DNA from: JASFQI01 sp050115555
GTDB lineage: Bacteria; Desulfobacterota; DSM-4660; Desulfatiglandales; HGW-15
Direction: 5' to 3'
Assembly: GCA_050115555.1 (NCBI GenBank)
Contig: JASFQI010000233.1
Location: 1-7,914, forward strand
Length of the DNA: 7,914 nt
Below the pieces are notes generated by a model. The model had not been told where the DNA came from, made no database searches, and saw only the letters and a list, made by a program, of their open reading frames with translations. Both the position numbers and the translations under genes were made by a program. Below are positions 6,526 through 7,914 of the stretch, piece after piece (position 1 is the first letter of the stretch; each line of letters opens with the position of its first letter).

Positions 6526-7524
6526 TCAGCCTTCTCCGGTCTCCTGCGCGTTGCCAAGAAGCGCCTGTTTCACCAGGGCTTTTACAATGTCCACCTTGTA
6601 TCCGTTCCCCTTGAGGGGTCTGGCGCCGGAGACGGCGGCAGCGGCTGCTTTTTGGGCGGTCTCTTCGGATACGGGGCGTCCAGAGATCTCCTCTTCCGCC
6701 TTTCTTGCGCGCAGGGGGGCCGATGCCACGCCTCCCAGCGCGATGCGGGCGTCCTTGAAATGCCCCCCCTCCACGGTAAAGATCGCAGCCACACTCGCCA
6801 CGGCAAAATCGATCGGGGCCCTCAGGGTGTACTTCAAAAAAACCTGGACGGTGTCCTTTGGGGGCTCGGGGATGGTGACCTCCGTGAGGACCTCTCCGGG
6901 CTCCAGGGTAAGCCCTTTCTCGGTGTAGAGGTCCTGCACAGGAGGGGTCCGTGTGGCTTCCGGCCCGGTGATGCGAACTCGCGCATCCAGTGCGACCAGG
7001 GCCACGGCCGTGTCGGACGGGCACACGGCAAAGCACTTTTTCGCTCCCAGAATGGCATGGTAGCGGTTGTCTCCGGCGACTGCCGGGCAGGCCCCCTGGC
7101 CGGTCTTGCGGCGGCAGAGGATCGGGCCTCCCAGGGACCGGGGATACCGGTAATACCAGCACCGGACGTCCTGGCAAAGGTTCCCTCCGAGGGTGGCCGT
7201 GTTTCGAATCTGGGGGGAGGCGACCGATTCCGACGCCTGAGCGAGGACCTTTGCATGCCGGACGATTTCCGGGGATCGTGCCAGATCCGACAACCGGACC
7301 ATGGCCCCGATGACGAGGCTGCCCTCGTTCTCCTGAATGGAGTCAAGCCCCGGAATCGTCTGGAGAAGGATCACCGTTTCCGGGTATGCCGGAAGAATCC
7401 GGTCCTTCAGGCACCCCAGGAGATCCGTACCGCCTGCCATCACCACACAACGCCCCTGGGAATCCATTAAGGCCTGCGTGGCTTCTTGAACACGGGCTGC
7501 TTCCAGGCAGCGAAAGGGCTTCAT
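6526..7524 (-). CDS. FAD-binding subunit with [4Fe-4S] cysteine insert, hydroxybenzoyl-CoA reductase beta-like
   Basis: FAD subunit of a second Mo-hydroxylase, 332 residues. FAD motifs are AGGTDLL at 30-36, VIGAMVRL at 71-78 and TLGGNL at 111-116. After GNLC comes an insert of about 50 residues rich in cysteine: C117, C122, C137, C146, C164 and C168. In 4-hydroxybenzoyl-CoA reductase the beta subunit has such an insert, starting GNLC-X4-C, which binds a [4Fe-4S] cluster that lets electrons flow toward the substrate. C122, C137, C146 and C164 are my best guess for the ligands. The C-terminal domain (IDFAVASVAAIFTV, then ALGGVASAP) is normal. ATG 7524 overlaps the upstream large-subunit stop by ATGA, so translation is coupled. 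It may reduce an aromatic CoA thioester, but many proteins of this shape have unknown substrates. Confidence 0.88.
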   Translation of the reverse strand: MKPFRCLEAARVQEATQALMDSQGRCVVMAGGTDLLGCLKDRILPAYPETVILLQTIPGLDSIQENEGSLVIGAMVRLSDLARSPEIVRHAKVLAQASESVASPQIRNTATLGGNLCQDVRCWYYRYPRSLGGPILCRRKTGQGACPAVAGDNRYHAILGAKKCFAVCPSDTAVALVALDARVRITGPEATRTPPVQDLYTEKGLTLEPGEVLTEVTIPEPPKDTVQVFLKYTLRAPIDFAVASVAAIFTVEGGHFKDARIALGGVASAPLRARKAEEEISGRPVSEETAQKAAAAAVSGARPLKGNGYKVDIVKALVKQALLGNAQETGEG

Positions 7525-7914
7525 CGGCTTTTCCTCGATTTTTGAGCCGCCCGCAGGACTCTGTCCGGCGTTATCGGATAGGCCTGCATCCGCGTTCCCA
7601 GGGCATTGGAAACGGCCATGAGAACAGCCCCAGGTCCCGGTGACGTGGAGATCTCCCCCACGCCCACCGCCTTGAACCGATGGCTGGCCATGGGGGTTTC
7701 AAGAATGAGGTTTTCCATGGGAGGCATTTCCGGGAAGGTGCGCCACTTGTAGTCCACCATGTTGGGGTTGAGCATGTACCCTTTTTCCCTGTCCAGGATC
7801 GATTCCTCGAAAAGGGCCGTGTCCAGGCCTGCGGAACCGAAGCATCCGTACAACTGCCCGTGGAGACGTGCAGGGTCGATGATCTGTCCGACGTCCGTGG
7901 CCGCAAGTACCCGG
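7521..7914 (-). CDS. Molybdopterin-binding large subunit of second Mo-hydroxylase, partial (C-terminal 130 residues)
   Basis: The N-terminal part, including the start, lies beyond the right edge; the frame is open from 7913 to the TGA at 7521. Visible C-terminal cofactor-domain motifs are ATDVGQIIDPARLHGQLYG (the usual D-G-IN/DP-GQ-G segment), VDYKWRTFPEMPP, and FKAVGVGEIS, whose glutamate is the likely catalytic base; the chain ends with YPITPDRVLRA as in most family members. The motif here is GVGE, whereas the complete large subunit downstream has GAKEAGEG, so the two belong to different subfamilies and are not a recent duplication. The stop codon overlaps the next gene's ATG (ATGA), so it and the [4Fe-4S]-type FAD subunit are probably partners in one enzyme. 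The substrate is not determinable. Confidence 0.9.
   Translation of the reverse strand, partial: RVLAATDVGQIIDPARLHGQLYGCFGSAGLDTALFEESILDREKGYMLNPNMVDYKWRTFPEMPPMENLILETPMASHRFKAVGVGEISTSPGPGAVLMAVSNALGTRMQAYPITPDRVLRAAQKSRKSR

Noticed and set aside
6449..7177. A 242-codon minus-strand open frame
   Set aside because: It lies within the [4Fe-4S]-type FAD subunit gene in another frame and reads as an arginine/glycine/proline-rich shadow.

Overview
The window reads as bacterial chromosome. Every gene I can support lies on the minus strand, so transcription runs from the high to the low coordinates. It contains two neighbouring sets of molybdenum-containing hydroxylase genes (xanthine dehydrogenase / aldehyde oxidoreductase / 4-hydroxybenzoyl-CoA reductase superfamily), a TetR-type regulator between them, and a type II-like restriction-modification pair after them. 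The G+C-rich metabolic genes, the [4Fe-4S]-bearing FAD subunit and the short TetR regulator suggest an anaerobic proteobacterium, perhaps a Desulfobacterota/Deltaproteobacteria member with aromatic or heterocyclic metabolism. That placement is inference; there is no marker gene.

Layout in transcription order. (1) 7914-7521: the C-terminus of a molybdopterin-binding large subunit, cut by the window edge. It is coupled by an ATGA overlap to (2) 7524-6526, an FAD subunit with a cysteine-rich insert of the kind that carries a [4Fe-4S] cluster in 4-hydroxybenzoyl-CoA reductase. (3) 6525-6397: a gap with a consensus-like promoter whose -35/-10 spacer is filled by a 7-1-7 palindrome, a likely TetR operator. 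(4) 6396-5764: the TetR regulator. (5) 5742-5269: the [2Fe-2S] small subunit. (6) 5229-4345: a classical FAD subunit without the insert. (7) 4330-2060: a complete 756-residue molybdopterin large subunit. (8) 2038-1995: a strong rho-independent terminator whose 5' arm is tandemly duplicated. (9) 1994-1789: an AT-rich gap with short repeats. (10) 1788-640: an adenine-specific DNA methyltransferase. (11) 639 to the left edge: a PD-(D/E)XK endonuclease, truncated by the window.

Genes 4-7 look like one operon (gaps of 21, 39 and 14 bases, each with a Shine-Dalgarno sequence for the next gene), probably autorepressed by the TetR protein and released by a substrate-related ligand. Its three subunits make a complete hydroxylase: electrons pass from Mo-cofactor to two [2Fe-2S] clusters to FAD. 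The substrate cannot be read from the sequence; the large subunit lacks the active-site loop of CO dehydrogenase. The upstream set shows only large and FAD subunits inside the window. Its small subunit is either beyond position 7914 or shared with the downstream set.

The restriction-modification pair is visibly poorer in G+C than the hydroxylase genes, sits behind the operon's terminator, and is probably a horizontally acquired cassette. I see no insertion sequence, CRISPR array, tRNA or rRNA. The most notable items are the promoter-embedded TetR operator and the pairing of two distinct kinds of Mo-hydroxylase; neither amounts to a clearly new system.
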